NCBI GenBank assembly: GCA_012034865.1
Contig: JAAUOM010000005.1
Span: 1-64,000, forward strand
Length of the DNA stretch: 64,000 bases
Origin: Acaryochloris sp. CRU_2_0
Lineage (GTDB): Bacteria > Cyanobacteriota > Cyanobacteriia > Thermosynechococcales > Thermosynechococcaceae
Direction: 5' to 3'
Below are positions 35,021-44,876 of this stretch, in pieces. The position numbers and the translations under genes were made by a program. The notes beneath the pieces were generated by a model. The model did not search any database and was not told where the DNA came from. It was given only the letters and a program-made list of their open reading frames with translations. Position 1 is the first letter of the stretch; every line of letters begins with the position of its first letter.

Positions 35021-36454
35021 ATGAACGTGAACGCTACAGCCTCACCTCCCGATCTCGAACTGCCCCCTTGGCTCCAGAAATGTATGCTTGAGGTTGATCA
35101 TGCTGAGGATACGGCTGGGATCGCTGAGCAAACCCTGATCTGCCGAGCGTTTAACTTTGGTTACCAACTTCATCAAGGTCAGTGTCGCGCTTCAGGTGAA
35201 CCCTATATTGCCCATCCGGTCTCAGTTGCAGAGTTGCTCCGAGATCTGGGAGGTAGCGCAACCATGATCGCTGCTGGTTTTCTCCACGATGTGGTGGAAG
35301 ATACAGAGGTTACTCCAGAGATGATTGAAGCTGAGTTTGGTTCAGAAGTCCGCCAATTGGTGGAGGGGGTGACCAAACTGTCCAAGTTTAATTTTTCCAC
35401 CAAAACCGAGCGAGAAGCCGAAAACTTTCGGCGAATGTTTTTAGCAATGGCTCAGGACATTCGCGTGATTGTCGTCAAGCTGGCGGATCGGTTGCACAAT
35501 ATGCGAACCCTAGAGCATTTACCCCCCGCAAAGCAACGGCGCATTGCCCAAGAGACGCGAGATGTATTTGCTCCCTTGGCCAATCGGCTCGGAATTTGGC
35601 GGTTTAAGTGGGAATTAGAAGATCTAGCCTTTAAGTATCTAGAACCGGGCACCTATCGCAAAATGCAGCAGCTCGTCGCCGATAAACGCGCTGACCGAGA
35701 AGAACATATTGACCAAGCCATCACTATTTTGCACAACCGTCTGCAACCCATTTGCTCGGATTATCTAGAAATTTCGGGACGCCCCAAACATCTGTTCAGC
35801 ATTCATCAGAAAATGGAGCGACAGCAAAAGGAATTTCACGAAATTTTCGATGTTGCTGCCCTTCGAGTAATCGTTAAAACCCATGAAGAATGCTACCGAG
35901 CTTTAGCGGTGGTTCATGATTCTTTTCGTCCCATTCCCGGACGGTTCAAAGATTATATTGGTTTGCCCAAGTCCAATCGCTATCAATCCTTGCATACCGT
36001 GGTCATTGGCTTAGGCGGACGCCCTCTAGAAGTGCAAATTCGCACCGAAGAGATGCACCATATTGCCGAATACGGCATTGCCGCCCATTGGAAATATAAA
36101 GAATCCGCACAGCAGCCCAACAGTAAGGGGACTTGGACTCCTGACGATGAAAAGTTCACTTGGTTGCGGCAGCTATTGGAATGGCAAAGTGATCTCAAGG
36201 ATGCTCAGGAATATCTAGACAGCGTTAAAGACAATTTATTTGATAGTGAAGTCTATGTCTTTACGCCCACGGGGGATCTCATTGATCTGACGCAAGGAGC
36301 CACCCCTGTTGATTTTGCCTACCGAATTCATACAGAAGTGGGGAATCACTGCTTTGGTGCCCGAATCAATGGCCGCATGGTCACCCTTGACACCCCCCTT
36401 AGTAATGGAGATATTGTCGAGATTATCACCCAAAAAATGCTCATCCCAGTTTAG
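35021..36454 (+). CDS. rel: Rel/SpoT (p)ppGpp enzyme, N-terminal part, frameshifted
   Basis: The first piece of a bifunctional Rel: the HD hydrolase region (YIAHPVSVAELL, GFLHDVVEDTEVT, VVKLADRLHNM), the synthetase region (DYIGLPKSNRYQSLHTVVIG, VQIRTEEMHHIAEYGIAAHWKYK) and the TGS domain (VYVFTPTGDLIDLTQGATPVDFAYRIH). It ends early at 36454 because an A is missing in the run 36432-36437: restoring it gives the family sequence IITQKNAHPSLDWLNF. The continuation is 36439-37281. Product: makes and degrades (p)ppGpp in starvation or dark response. Both active sites are in this piece. Confidence 0.93.
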   Translation: MNVNATASPPDLELPPWLQKCMLEVDHAEDTAGIAEQTLICRAFNFGYQLHQGQCRASGEPYIAHPVSVAELLRDLGGSATMIAAGFLHDVVEDTEVTPEMIEAEFGSEVRQLVEGVTKLSKFNFSTKTEREAENFRRMFLAMAQDIRVIVVKLADRLHNMRTLEHLPPAKQRRIAQETRDVFAPLANRLGIWRFKWELEDLAFKYLEPGTYRKMQQLVADKRADREEHIDQAITILHNRLQPICSDYLEISGRPKHLFSIHQKMERQQKEFHEIFDVAALRVIVKTHEECYRALAVVHDSFRPIPGRFKDYIGLPKSNRYQSLHTVVIGLGGRPLEVQIRTEEMHHIAEYGIAAHWKYKESAQQPNSKGTWTPDDEKFTWLRQLLEWQSDLKDAQEYLDSVKDNLFDSEVYVFTPTGDLIDLTQGATPVDFAYRIHTEVGNHCFGARINGRMVTLDTPLSNGDIVEIITQKMLIPV

Positions 36455-37281
36455 ACTGGCTGAATTTTGTCGCTAGCAATGCCGCGCGCAATCGCATTCG
36501 CCAATGGTATAAGCGATCGCATCGAGAAGAGAATATCCTCCGAGGCCGCGACATGCTAGAAAAAGCCCTAGGCAAAAAAGGATTTGATTCTTTACTTAAA
36601 TCTGAACCTATGCAGATTGTTGCCAATCGCTGCAATTATCAGACCGCCGATGATTTATTAGCTGCCCTAGGGTACGGTGAAGTTACCTTGAATACCGTTA
36701 CCAATCGGTTACGGGAAACCATTCGCAATCAGGAAGGCAAAACCGAAGTTCGATCCTCAGACACTGCTGAGGTGAATTTACCCACTCAAAATCCACGACC
36801 GCTTCCCAGCTCCAATGACTCTCCGATTGCAGGTGTGGAAGGTCTGGTCTATCACATGGCCGGGTGCTGCCATCCCGTGCCGGGAGAACCGATTCTAGGA
36901 GCGGTTACCCTTAGTAATCGCGGTATTTCCATCCATCGCCAAGGTTGCAAAAATATCGGTAATATCCCTGGCGATCGCTTGGTTCCTGTCAATTGGAATC
37001 CTATCCACCAATCTCCCCCAGGTCGTCGCCAGACCTATCCCATTGAAATTCAAATTGAAGTCATTGATCGCGTCGGCATTCTCAAAGATATTCTCACCCG
37101 CTTAACCGACAGTCGAGTCAACGTGTATAACGCCCAGGTTAAGACTTTCCCCGGTCAGACAGCCGTTATCAATCTGGGATTAGATATCGAACATTGCCAT
37201 CAGCTAGAGCAAATTTGCGCCCAGATTAGAAAAATGAGTGATGTCCTCAAGCTCAGGCGTCTGAGTCAGGTTGAAGATTAA
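36439..37281 (+). CDS. rel: Rel/SpoT (p)ppGpp enzyme, C-terminal part
   Basis: Continuation of rel in the +1 frame after the missing A. It holds the helical region (WYKRSHREENILRGRDMLEKAL), the conserved-cysteine/zinc domain (AGCCHPVPGEPILG, GCKNIG) and a C-terminal ACT domain (IEIQIEVIDRVGILKDILTRLTDSRVNV). These regulatory domains tie Rel to ribosomes or partner proteins. The first ATG in this frame is at 36553, but it is part of the longer protein rather than a separate gene. All conserved sequence is present across the lesion. Confidence 0.9.
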   Translation, partial: AHPSLDWLNFVASNAARNRIRQWYKRSHREENILRGRDMLEKALGKKGFDSLLKSEPMQIVANRCNYQTADDLLAALGYGEVTLNTVTNRLRETIRNQEGKTEVRSSDTAEVNLPTQNPRPLPSSNDSPIAGVEGLVYHMAGCCHPVPGEPILGAVTLSNRGISIHRQGCKNIGNIPGDRLVPVNWNPIHQSPPGRRQTYPIEIQIEVIDRVGILKDILTRLTDSRVNVYNAQVKTFPGQTAVINLGLDIEHCHQLEQICAQIRKMSDVLKLRRLSQVED

Positions 37282-37559
37282 CAAAGGTGGTTCTGTTTCA
37301 GGATTGACACAGTGGCCTGATCAGGGAAGGCTTAGGCTATGATGGAGCAAAAATCCTGATATTTTTGACCCATACTTGCTGAGTACCATTTTCTTTTGCT
37401 CTGTAAGGGGTAGAGCCTGATAGCGCTATGTTAATCTACTAGAGAAATGAGCAGGATATGATGGGTCTACACATCCTTTTTGACGGTTGTAGTCCGGCCC
37501 ATGCAGTTGGGGGGTCATCAATATGCAATTTATCATTCCGGACCTTTGAGAAAATTTAG

Positions 37560-38222
37560 ATGATTGGACAACCAGAATTTGTCGAAAATCCAGAAAATCG
37601 CTGCCCCGTTATATTGCTAGTGGATACCTCCAGCTCGATGAGTGGCGCACCGATGGATGCTTTAAACAGTGGCCTAGAAGCGTTCAAAGAGGCTGTTATT
37701 CAAGATGAGCAAGCGGCTCTGCGTGTGGATGTGGCCATTGTCAGTTTTGGGCCTGTAGAGCTGGTTCAAGATTTTGTCACCATCGATCAATTTATGCCCT
37801 TGCACCTGGAAGCCCATGGCCTGACTCCCATGGGTGAAGCCATCAGCTTTGCCTTGGACTTGTTAGAAAATCGCAAGGTTGCCTATCGCGACAATGGTAT
37901 CCAATATTATCGACCTTGGGTTTTTATGATTACCGATGGTGCTCCCAATCCTGATTCTCCCTGGCAGCAGGCGGCTGAACGCCTGAAAAATGCTGAGGCT
38001 CAGCGTAAATTATCCTTTTTTGCAGTTGGTGTACAAGGGGCAGATATGACGATCTTGAACCAGATTTCTCCCCCTGAACGTCCACCCCTAATGCTCAATG
38101 GCTTAGATTTTCGATCCATGTTCCTGTGGTTGAGTGATTCGATGGTGCGGGTCTCAAGTAGTACGGTGGGGGGAGATATGGTTGCATTACCACCTGTAGG
38201 TTGGGGACAAATTGCAACTTAA
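37560..38222 (+). CDS. TerY-like VWA-domain protein
   Basis: A 220-aa von Willebrand factor A domain protein: MIDAS metal site DTSSSMSG (Asp22-x-Ser24-x-Ser26), the second MIDAS Thr region LTPMGEA, and Asp in MITDGAPNPDS. Such stand-alone VWA proteins (TerY) accompany a PP2C phosphatase and a kinase in TerY-P phosphorylation triads. Here the PP2C and kinase genes follow on the same strand. It probably scaffolds or senses metal/ligand for that module. There is no signal peptide. Confidence 0.87.
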   Translation: MIGQPEFVENPENRCPVILLVDTSSSMSGAPMDALNSGLEAFKEAVIQDEQAALRVDVAIVSFGPVELVQDFVTIDQFMPLHLEAHGLTPMGEAISFALDLLENRKVAYRDNGIQYYRPWVFMITDGAPNPDSPWQQAAERLKNAEAQRKLSFFAVGVQGADMTILNQISPPERPPLMLNGLDFRSMFLWLSDSMVRVSSSTVGGDMVALPPVGWGQIAT

Positions 38223-38341
38223 GTGGATTAAGGATGGATGGCCACGGTGGTAAGCCGTGCTGATTGGATGAGGTTACTCATCTGCGGTTTTTGCATCTTC
38301 CTTAGGATTTATTGTTTTCCTCAACCTAGAAAGGAGAGGCT

Positions 38342-39121
38342 GTGGTTTGGAGCGCAATCGTTCACTCTGCAATTGGTACCCGTCATCAGCAAAAGCAATT
38401 GCCTTGCCAAGATTACGGTAGTTATATACTGCAATCAGATACCATTATTGGTGCGATCGCCGATGGGGCGGGCAGTGCCAAACATGCTGATATTGGTGCT
38501 CAGCTTGCTGTTAAAACGGCTTTAGCAACCTTGAGTCAATGGTCCGATCCCTGGTCGGCCGTTGAGGGTCATGTAATGGCAGATGAAGCCCAGAGCCTCT
38601 TTACAGACTTGTTGCAAGTGGTAGTGGCAGCCCTAGAGATCGAGGCAGAAACGAGTGAGTACCAATTGCAAGAGTTAGGATGTACATTATTAAGCTTTAT
38701 CGCTACCCCTAACTGGTTGGCTTGTATGCAAATTGGAGATGGATTCATTGTTACCCAAGGGGAACAGATGGATACCTTTGAGCTGTTGTTTGAGCCTAGT
38801 AAGGGTGAGTTTATTAATGAAACTGTATTTGTCACCAGTGCAAGTGCTTTAGAGTATATGCAGGTTGCAGTGCGGACTCAGCCTTATCCCTTTGTGTGTG
38901 CCGCCACGGATGGCTTAGAAAAGGTAGCGATCCGCTTTCAGGATTGGCAGCCTTTTGCGCCTTTTTTTAATCCATTTTTGCAGTGTTTGCGAAGTGTGCC
39001 AGATGCTGCTGATCGTCAAGCTTATTTGGAAACCTTTTTAGCGTCTGAGCGTTTGAATGCGCGCACAGATGATGATAAAACGTTGCTGCTTTGTCTGTAT
39101 GGGCAAGAGGCAGAAGAATGA
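38342..39121 (+). CDS. PP2C-type protein phosphatase of TerY-P triad
   Basis: A 259-aa PP2C-fold protein: QDYGSYI (Asp24), the metal-binding AIADGAGSAKHAD (Asp41, Gly42), and late DDDK(T) (about 245-250) providing the second metal Asp. It starts with GTG 38342 behind a strong AGGAGAGG. Its TGA (39119-39121) overlaps the ATG of the kinase gene (39118) as ATGA, showing coupling. It likely dephosphorylates the products of the kinase. It is shorter than classical PPM phosphatases, as usual in this triad. Confidence 0.85.
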   Translation: MVWSAIVHSAIGTRHQQKQLPCQDYGSYILQSDTIIGAIADGAGSAKHADIGAQLAVKTALATLSQWSDPWSAVEGHVMADEAQSLFTDLLQVVVAALEIEAETSEYQLQELGCTLLSFIATPNWLACMQIGDGFIVTQGEQMDTFELLFEPSKGEFINETVFVTSASALEYMQVAVRTQPYPFVCAATDGLEKVAIRFQDWQPFAPFFNPFLQCLRSVPDAADRQAYLETFLASERLNARTDDDKTLLLCLYGQEAEE

Positions 39122-41505
39122 CGGTACTCAAGTGTCAGGTCTCTGGGCGCACCCTATCGCTCATCCAGAAAATCGCCAGTAGCGGCGAGGGCACAGTGTG
39201 GATCACCAGTTACAAGGGATTTTTAGCTAAGCTTTATCACCAAAGGGATCCAGCACGGTTTGAGAAATTGCGGGTGATGATTGCTCATCCCCCACAAGAT
39301 CCTATGCAAGGGAGCAATCATATATCTTTGGCTTGGCCCAAGGATATTCTGGCCAACCCACAAGGTCAACCCCAGGGGTTTTTAATGCCTGAGATTGGTA
39401 AGAGTGTGAAGCTTTCTACCATTTATAATCCCAGGTTGCGTAGCCGTAAGGCTCCTCGGTTTAATTGGTATTACTTGCATACTGCTGCGTTGAACATTGC
39501 CTCAACAATGGAGTCCATTCACCGTGAAGATTACGTGGTGGGGGATGTCAAGCCTCAAAATATTTTGGTGAATAATCAAGCCCTTATTTCTATTATTGAT
39601 ACCGATTCGTTTCAGGTTCGAGATCCCCATAATCGGCAAATCTATCGATGCCTAGTCGGTTCGGAAGGATTTACACCCCCTGAGTTATTGGGCAAGGATA
39701 TCGCCAGTGTTGACCAAACTGAAATTCATGATCGCTTTCGCTTGGGAGTAATTATTTTTCTTCTGCTGTTTGGCGATCAACCGTTTAAGGGGAAGTGGAT
39801 TGGTCGGGGAGAGTCTCCCCAACCGACGGCACTGATTGAGCAGGGCTTTTGGCCCTACGCACCTCAAAGCCTGATTCGACCGGGTCCTAATACCATTCCC
39901 TTGTCGATTTTGCATTCGCAATTGCAATCTTGCTTTCACCAGTGCTTTACTCAAGGGCATACGCAACCCCATCTGCGTCCTTCGGCTGAGCAATGGATGA
40001 TCGCGCTCAAAAAGGCGATCGCTAACCTGAAAACTTGTCAGGTAGAGTCGAATCACTATTTTAGTCGCAGTTATGGTCATTGCTATTGGTGCGATCGCAA
40101 ATCCAGGGTAGGCATTGATATCTTTAGTCCCAATCCAATTATTCCCACACCTACTGCTCATCCACCTTCGACTAAGCACCCTCGCCCTAAGCCCAATCAA
40201 CCTGTTCATGCTAATTCAGTATTGGCTGCTGCCTACGCTCAACGGATGCAGCAGCTACAGCGAATGCAACTCCCTCCTTCAGGAATGGCGCGTTCCATCC
40301 TGCAAATGCCTCTAGTACAACGTCCCCATTGGCCCATTCTTTCTAATTCAGTCCTAGGGTTGATTTTATGTGTGTTTAGTTTTCTGGGATTAGGGTTACT
40401 TTTAGCACCAGAACTCAATCCTCAAAACTTTAGCAATTGGTCTAAATCCCTAGACCGAGCCATGGATCAATGGCTGATCTCGAAGTTGGGCTTTTCTTCT
40501 CATCAAGGGGCTAATGCCCAAACCTATCCTTCAGAGTCGTCGACTTCTACCAGTGCCCTTAGCAATCCTAAAAATGTGTCACAAGGCCATTGGGATACGA
40601 TTACGACCCTTGCCATTAGCCCTAATAGCGCCATTCTTGTCAGTGGGAGTCGGGACTTCACCTTAAAAATTTGGGACTTAAAGACGGGACGATTACTGCA
40701 TACGTTGTCTGAGCATTTTGAACCCATTGTTTCTTGCCATATCACGGATGGCGGGAAAGCGTTAATCAGCAGTAGTAATAGCGGCAAGGTATTACAGTGG
40801 GATCTTTCCACAGCTACCTTGCAGCGGAGTTTTGTTAACTACGCTGCAATGCGCCCTGAAGGTGGGATTCGAGCGATGGTGGTTGATCCAAAATCCCGGA
40901 TGATGGCCAGCAGCGCCTGGGGTGGATCGATTCTCCTATACAATCTGAAAACAGATAAAGTCACTCGTATCTCATCGGCACTCATGGCCTCAGAACAGGC
41001 CATGGCCATCACTGCTGACGCCAAAACATTGGTCACCAGTAATAGCGATGGCCAAATTCAACAGTGGAATACGCAAACGGGTCAGTTACAGCGGCGCTTG
41101 TCCAATATCCAAGGATGGCAATCTTTTGAACTCACCAGTGCCATCGCCTTAAGCAGTCAAACCAAAACCTTAATAACGGGCAGTTGGGACGGAATGATTG
41201 GTCTTTGGGATCTTCCAATGGGGCGGTTGATCAAAACTTTCCCTGCCCATGCCAAGATGATTGCAGCCTTGGCTGTGAGTGTAGACGGCAAATTGCTCAT
41301 TAGCGGTGGCGAGGATCAGCGGATTAAGATTTGGAATCTCAGTAATGGCAAGCTTTTACGAACGCTATCGGGTCATCAAAACACGATTACTGCCTTGGCC
41401 GTAAGCCCCAATAATCAGTGGTTAGTGAGTGGGAGTAGCGATCGCAGTATTAAAGTCTGGAATCTCAAAACCGGTAAACTCATCCGCACCCTATTCAGCC
41501 GGTAA
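39118..41505 (+). CDS. Ser/Thr kinase with zinc motif, membrane helix and WD40 propeller
   Basis: 795 aa from ATG 39118. The kinase domain (about 8-300) has a Gly loop ASSGEGTV, Lys38 in FLAKLYH, the catalytic loop as VVGDVKPQNILV (Asp143, Asn148) and a DTDSF in place of DFG (Asp161). A Cys cluster, C-x14-C-x2-C (about 307-325), suggests a zinc-binding hook. A Pro-rich stretch precedes one transmembrane helix (about 411-431). Seven WD40 repeats (about 486-795) end the protein, a complete propeller on the far side of the membrane if topology holds. It is the third gene of a VWA/PP2C/kinase triad. The WD40 fusion is unusual for such triads. Confidence 0.87.
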   Translation: MTVLKCQVSGRTLSLIQKIASSGEGTVWITSYKGFLAKLYHQRDPARFEKLRVMIAHPPQDPMQGSNHISLAWPKDILANPQGQPQGFLMPEIGKSVKLSTIYNPRLRSRKAPRFNWYYLHTAALNIASTMESIHREDYVVGDVKPQNILVNNQALISIIDTDSFQVRDPHNRQIYRCLVGSEGFTPPELLGKDIASVDQTEIHDRFRLGVIIFLLLFGDQPFKGKWIGRGESPQPTALIEQGFWPYAPQSLIRPGPNTIPLSILHSQLQSCFHQCFTQGHTQPHLRPSAEQWMIALKKAIANLKTCQVESNHYFSRSYGHCYWCDRKSRVGIDIFSPNPIIPTPTAHPPSTKHPRPKPNQPVHANSVLAAAYAQRMQQLQRMQLPPSGMARSILQMPLVQRPHWPILSNSVLGLILCVFSFLGLGLLLAPELNPQNFSNWSKSLDRAMDQWLISKLGFSSHQGANAQTYPSESSTSTSALSNPKNVSQGHWDTITTLAISPNSAILVSGSRDFTLKIWDLKTGRLLHTLSEHFEPIVSCHITDGGKALISSSNSGKVLQWDLSTATLQRSFVNYAAMRPEGGIRAMVVDPKSRMMASSAWGGSILLYNLKTDKVTRISSALMASEQAMAITADAKTLVTSNSDGQIQQWNTQTGQLQRRLSNIQGWQSFELTSAIALSSQTKTLITGSWDGMIGLWDLPMGRLIKTFPAHAKMIAALAVSVDGKLLISGGEDQRIKIWNLSNGKLLRTLSGHQNTITALAVSPNNQWLVSGSSDRSIKVWNLKTGKLIRTLFSR

Positions 41506-41560
41506 CATCCACTATTGAATACGGCATTTTGATAGTTAAAACTGTTGTCTGGAATATGGT

Positions 41561-41587
41561 CATCCCTGAATTTGCAACTCAGGGATG
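41561..41587. terminator. 9-bp hairpin between convergent genes
   Basis: CATCCCTGA and TCAGGGATG pair around a 9-nt loop in the 113-bp gap between the kinase-WD40 gene and gcvP, which converge. It could serve both strands. There is no adjacent T tract. Confidence 0.5.
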
Positions 41588-41618
41588 AAATGATGCATCA
41601 GAGATCCTTTTTTAGGGG

Positions 41619-44591
41619 CTATTTAGAGTAGGCTGAAAGGGGAGCGCAAGAACACACTAAGTTGCGATCGCCATAGGCATTGTTAATTCGACTGACCGCT
41701 GGCCAAAATTTTGCAGATCGGATCCAAGGGGCAGGGTAAGCGGCTTTCTCTCGTGAGTAGGGTCGATCCCAATTATCGGCAATCACAACTTCTGCGGTAT
41801 GGGGAGCTTGTTTAAGAACATTATTCTGCGGATCAGCTTGTCCTGCTTCAATTTCTGCAATTTCAGCTCGAATTGCGATCATGGCTTCGCAAAAACGATC
41901 TAGCTCAGCTTTGGACTCGCTCTCCGTAGGCTCAATCATGATTGTGCCCGGAACCGGCCAAGACACCGTAGGAGCATGGAAACCATAATCCATCAGCCGC
42001 TTAGCAATATCTTCGACTTCAATTCCTGCGGTCTTTTTCACCCCGCGCAAATCCAGAATACATTCATGGGCCACTAACCCCGACTTGCCTTTATACAAGA
42101 CTGGATAGTAGGCTTCTAGGCGCTTAGCAATGTAATTGGCATTGAGAATAGCCACCTGGGTGGCTTGCGTCAAACCCCTTGCTCCCATCAGGGCAATATA
42201 AACCCAGGAAATCGGCAGAATACTGGCACTGCCCCACGGAGCCGCCGCCACCGCCCCAATGCCTTGCTCTCCACCTGTGCTGATCACGGGATGGGTGGGC
42301 ATAAAGGGGACAAGGTGGGTAGCGACACCAATGGGTCCCATCCCTGGACCGCCGCCACCGTGGGGAATACAGAAGGTTTTGTGCAAATTCAAATGGCAAA
42401 CATCAGCCCCCATATCACCAGGCCGGCAAAGACCCACCTGAGCATTCAGATTGGCTCCATCCATATAGACTTGGCCACCACAGGCGTGGATCAAGGCACA
42501 AATGTCTTGAATGGTTTCCTCAAAAACCCCATGAGTCGAGGGATAGGTGACCATGAGAGCCGCTAAATGCTGACGATGCTGCTCGGCTTTTTGGCGCAAA
42601 TCTTCCATATCGATATTCCCCAGTTCATCACAGGCAACCACAACTACTTGCATGCCTGCCATGACAGCACTGGCCGGATTTGTACCGTGGGCTGAATCGG
42701 GAATTAAACAAATATGGCGGTGAGTCTCACCCCGACTCTGATGGTATTGGTGAATCACCAGGAGTCCGGCATATTCCCCTTGAGAACCCGCATTAGGCTG
42801 CAGAGAAATGCCAGCAAAACCCGTAATTTCAGCCAGCATAGTCTCTAGCTGTTGGAATAGGGTTTGATAGCCCTGGGCTTGCTCTAGGGGGACAAAGGGA
42901 TGGAGTTGACCCAATTCTGGCCAGGTAATGGGCACCATCTCCGACGTGCCATTTAACTTCATCGTGCAGGAGCCTAGGGGAATCATCGAAGTAGTCAGGG
43001 ACAGATCCTTGGCCTGCAAACGATGGATATAGCGCAGCAGCTCCGTTTCCGAGTGGTAGGTATTAAATACCGAATCCGTCAGATAAGGACTAGTGCGCTG
43101 ATAGGGAGCTGGATAGTCTCCGGGTATTTCGGTCAGCAGATCTGCAAGGGTAAAGCCCAGATCAGCTAAGCTAAAGAGGCTAAGGACATCCCACAGATCC
43201 TGGGTGGTTGTGGTTTCGTCAAAAGAGACACTGACAGTGGCCTCATTCACTGGGCGGAGATTAATCCGGTGAAATTGAGAACGCACCTGCAACTCCGCTG
43301 CCGATAAGGCCCCCAACTTCACCGTCACTGTGTCAAAAAACAGATCAGAGGTCAGCTCATACCCCAATCGTTTTAATCCTGCTGCCAGTAGACAGGTAAG
43401 CAGATGAACCCGCTCTGCAATTTGCTTTAATCCTTGAGGACCGTGGTAAACAGCATACATCCCCGCAATCACTGCCAACAACACTTGGGCTGTGCAGATA
43501 TTACTCGTAGCTTTATCGCGGCGAATATGTTGCTCACGGGTTTGCAAGGCCAATCGTAAAGCGGGCTTGTCTTGAGCATCATGGGAAATGCCAACAATCC
43601 GCCCTGGAATCTTGCGTTGATAGGCAGTCCGAGTGGCAAAGAAGGCAGCATGGGGACCGCCATACCCCAGCGGTACGCCAAACCGTTGACTGTTGCCAAT
43701 GGCAATATCCGCACCCCATTCTCCGGGTGGGGTGAGCAGGAGCAAACTCAGCAAGTCTGTGGCCACCGTTACCAAGGCTCCGGCGGCATGGGCAGCCTCT
43801 ACAAAAGCCCGGTAGTCATGAATAGCCCCATCCGTTGCGGGATATTGCAGCAGTGCCCCAAACGTGCCTTGCTGGGCAAAATCAAAGTGTTGATGGTCAC
43901 CGATGATGACTTCAATCCCCAAGGGTAGGGCGCGGGTGCGAATAATATCGATGGTTTGTGGATGGCACAGTTGCGAGACAAAAAAGGTCTTGGCTGTCGG
44001 TTGCTTTTGTAGGTTGTAGCTCATGGCCATTGCTTCGGCTGCGGCGGTACCTTCATCGAGAAGAGAGGCATTGGCAATGTCCAGTCCCGTTAAGTCCATC
44101 ACCATCGTTTGAAAATTGAGGAGGGCCTCTAAGCGACCTTGGGCAATTTCAGCTTGATAGGGGGTGTACTGGGTATACCATCCCGGATTTTCGAGGATAT
44201 TCCGCTGAATCACAGGGGGAGTAATGCACCCGGCATAACCCATGCCTATATAGGATCGAAAAATTTGATTCTGAGCTGCGATCGCCCGCAATTCCTGAAT
44301 CAACTCATACTCTCCCCGTTCTGGACCCAAGTTCAGCGGTTGTTTTAAGCGAATCTGAGCAGGTACCGCCGCATCGATCAAGGTTTCTAGATCAGCCATC
44401 TGCATGGTCGCCAACATTTGGCTAATTTCTGTGTCGTTGGGGCCAATGTGGCGATGGACAAAGGTATCGCTAGGACGTAATGCTTCAGGCCACTGCTGAA
44501 GATCTTGAGGCTGACTAATCGATCGGGTTACTGCATCCCATCTGGACACCATCCCAGCAGGCACAGTAGAAGCGGTAAAGGATTGGGTCAT
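41619..44591 (-). CDS. gcvP: glycine dehydrogenase (decarboxylating), P-protein
   Basis: About 990 aa, the full P-protein length. It has the two aspartate-aminotransferase-fold halves and the PLP lysine region [21 protein letters not shown], plus [11 protein letters not shown] and [15 protein letters not shown]. It decarboxylates glycine and loads the methylamine onto the H-protein lipoyl arm, a key step of photorespiration in cyanobacteria. ATG 44591 (MTQSFTAS) is preferred over the GTG-like start at 44615. gcvT and gcvH are not in this window. It ends convergent with the kinase-WD40 gene. Confidence 0.96.
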   Translation of the reverse strand: MTQSFTASTVPAGMVSRWDAVTRSISQPQDLQQWPEALRPSDTFVHRHIGPNDTEISQMLATMQMADLETLIDAAVPAQIRLKQPLNLGPERGEYELIQELRAIAAQNQIFRSYIGMGYAGCITPPVIQRNILENPGWYTQYTPYQAEIAQGRLEALLNFQTMVMDLTGLDIANASLLDEGTAAAEAMAMSYNLQKQPTAKTFFVSQLCHPQTIDIIRTRALPLGIEVIIGDHQHFDFAQQGTFGALLQYPATDGAIHDYRAFVEAAHAAGALVTVATDLLSLLLLTPPGEWGADIAIGNSQRFGVPLGYGGPHAAFFATRTAYQRKIPGRIVGISHDAQDKPALRLALQTREQHIRRDKATSNICTAQVLLAVIAGMYAVYHGPQGLKQIAERVHLLTCLLAAGLKRLGYELTSDLFFDTVTVKLGALSAAELQVRSQFHRINLRPVNEATVSVSFDETTTTQDLWDVLSLFSLADLGFTLADLLTEIPGDYPAPYQRTSPYLTDSVFNTYHSETELLRYIHRLQAKDLSLTTSMIPLGSCTMKLNGTSEMVPITWPELGQLHPFVPLEQAQGYQTLFQQLETMLAEITGFAGISLQPNAGSQGEYAGLLVIHQYHQSRGETHRHICLIPDSAHGTNPASAVMAGMQVVVVACDELGNIDMEDLRQKAEQHRQHLAALMVTYPSTHGVFEETIQDICALIHACGGQVYMDGANLNAQVGLCRPGDMGADVCHLNLHKTFCIPHGGGGPGMGPIGVATHLVPFMPTHPVISTGGEQGIGAVAAAPWGSASILPISWVYIALMGARGLTQATQVAILNANYIAKRLEAYYPVLYKGKSGLVAHECILDLRGVKKTAGIEVEDIAKRLMDYGFHAPTVSWPVPGTIMIEPTESESKAELDRFCEAMIAIRAEIAEIEAGQADPQNNVLKQAPHTAEVVIADNWDRPYSREKAAYPAPWIRSAKFWPAVSRINNAYGDRNLVCSCAPLSAYSK

Positions 44592-44876
44592 AATCGAGGG
44601 ATATACCTCACACAAAAGGTCACGACAATAAGACCAGCATCACTAGAGAAGGCAGTCTCTTAGTCAATGCGATCGCTAGGTTTAAAATTCTATCCGTCAG
44701 TTTAGCAAAGAGATCTCTAGCAAGATGATTATGCTGCACTATCCAGATAAATCAGTTCCTCATAAAAAGCTATGCATTACGCAAAAGTGTGTAGAAGGTT
44801 TATGGGTTTTGAAGTCTAGAAATGCAGTGTGAGATATTTAGAACCATAAAGTTCTTTGAAGGCAAAGGTCAACATC

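Noticed and set aside
36420-36460. Programmed -1 frameshift in rel
   Set aside because: CAA-AAA-ATG does not form a proper X-XXY-YYZ slip site, no stimulatory hairpin was noted, and several other genes here show similar single-base losses.
38238-38525. 95-aa frame overlapping the PP2C start
   Set aside because: Out of frame with the conserved phosphatase sequence and lacking homology.
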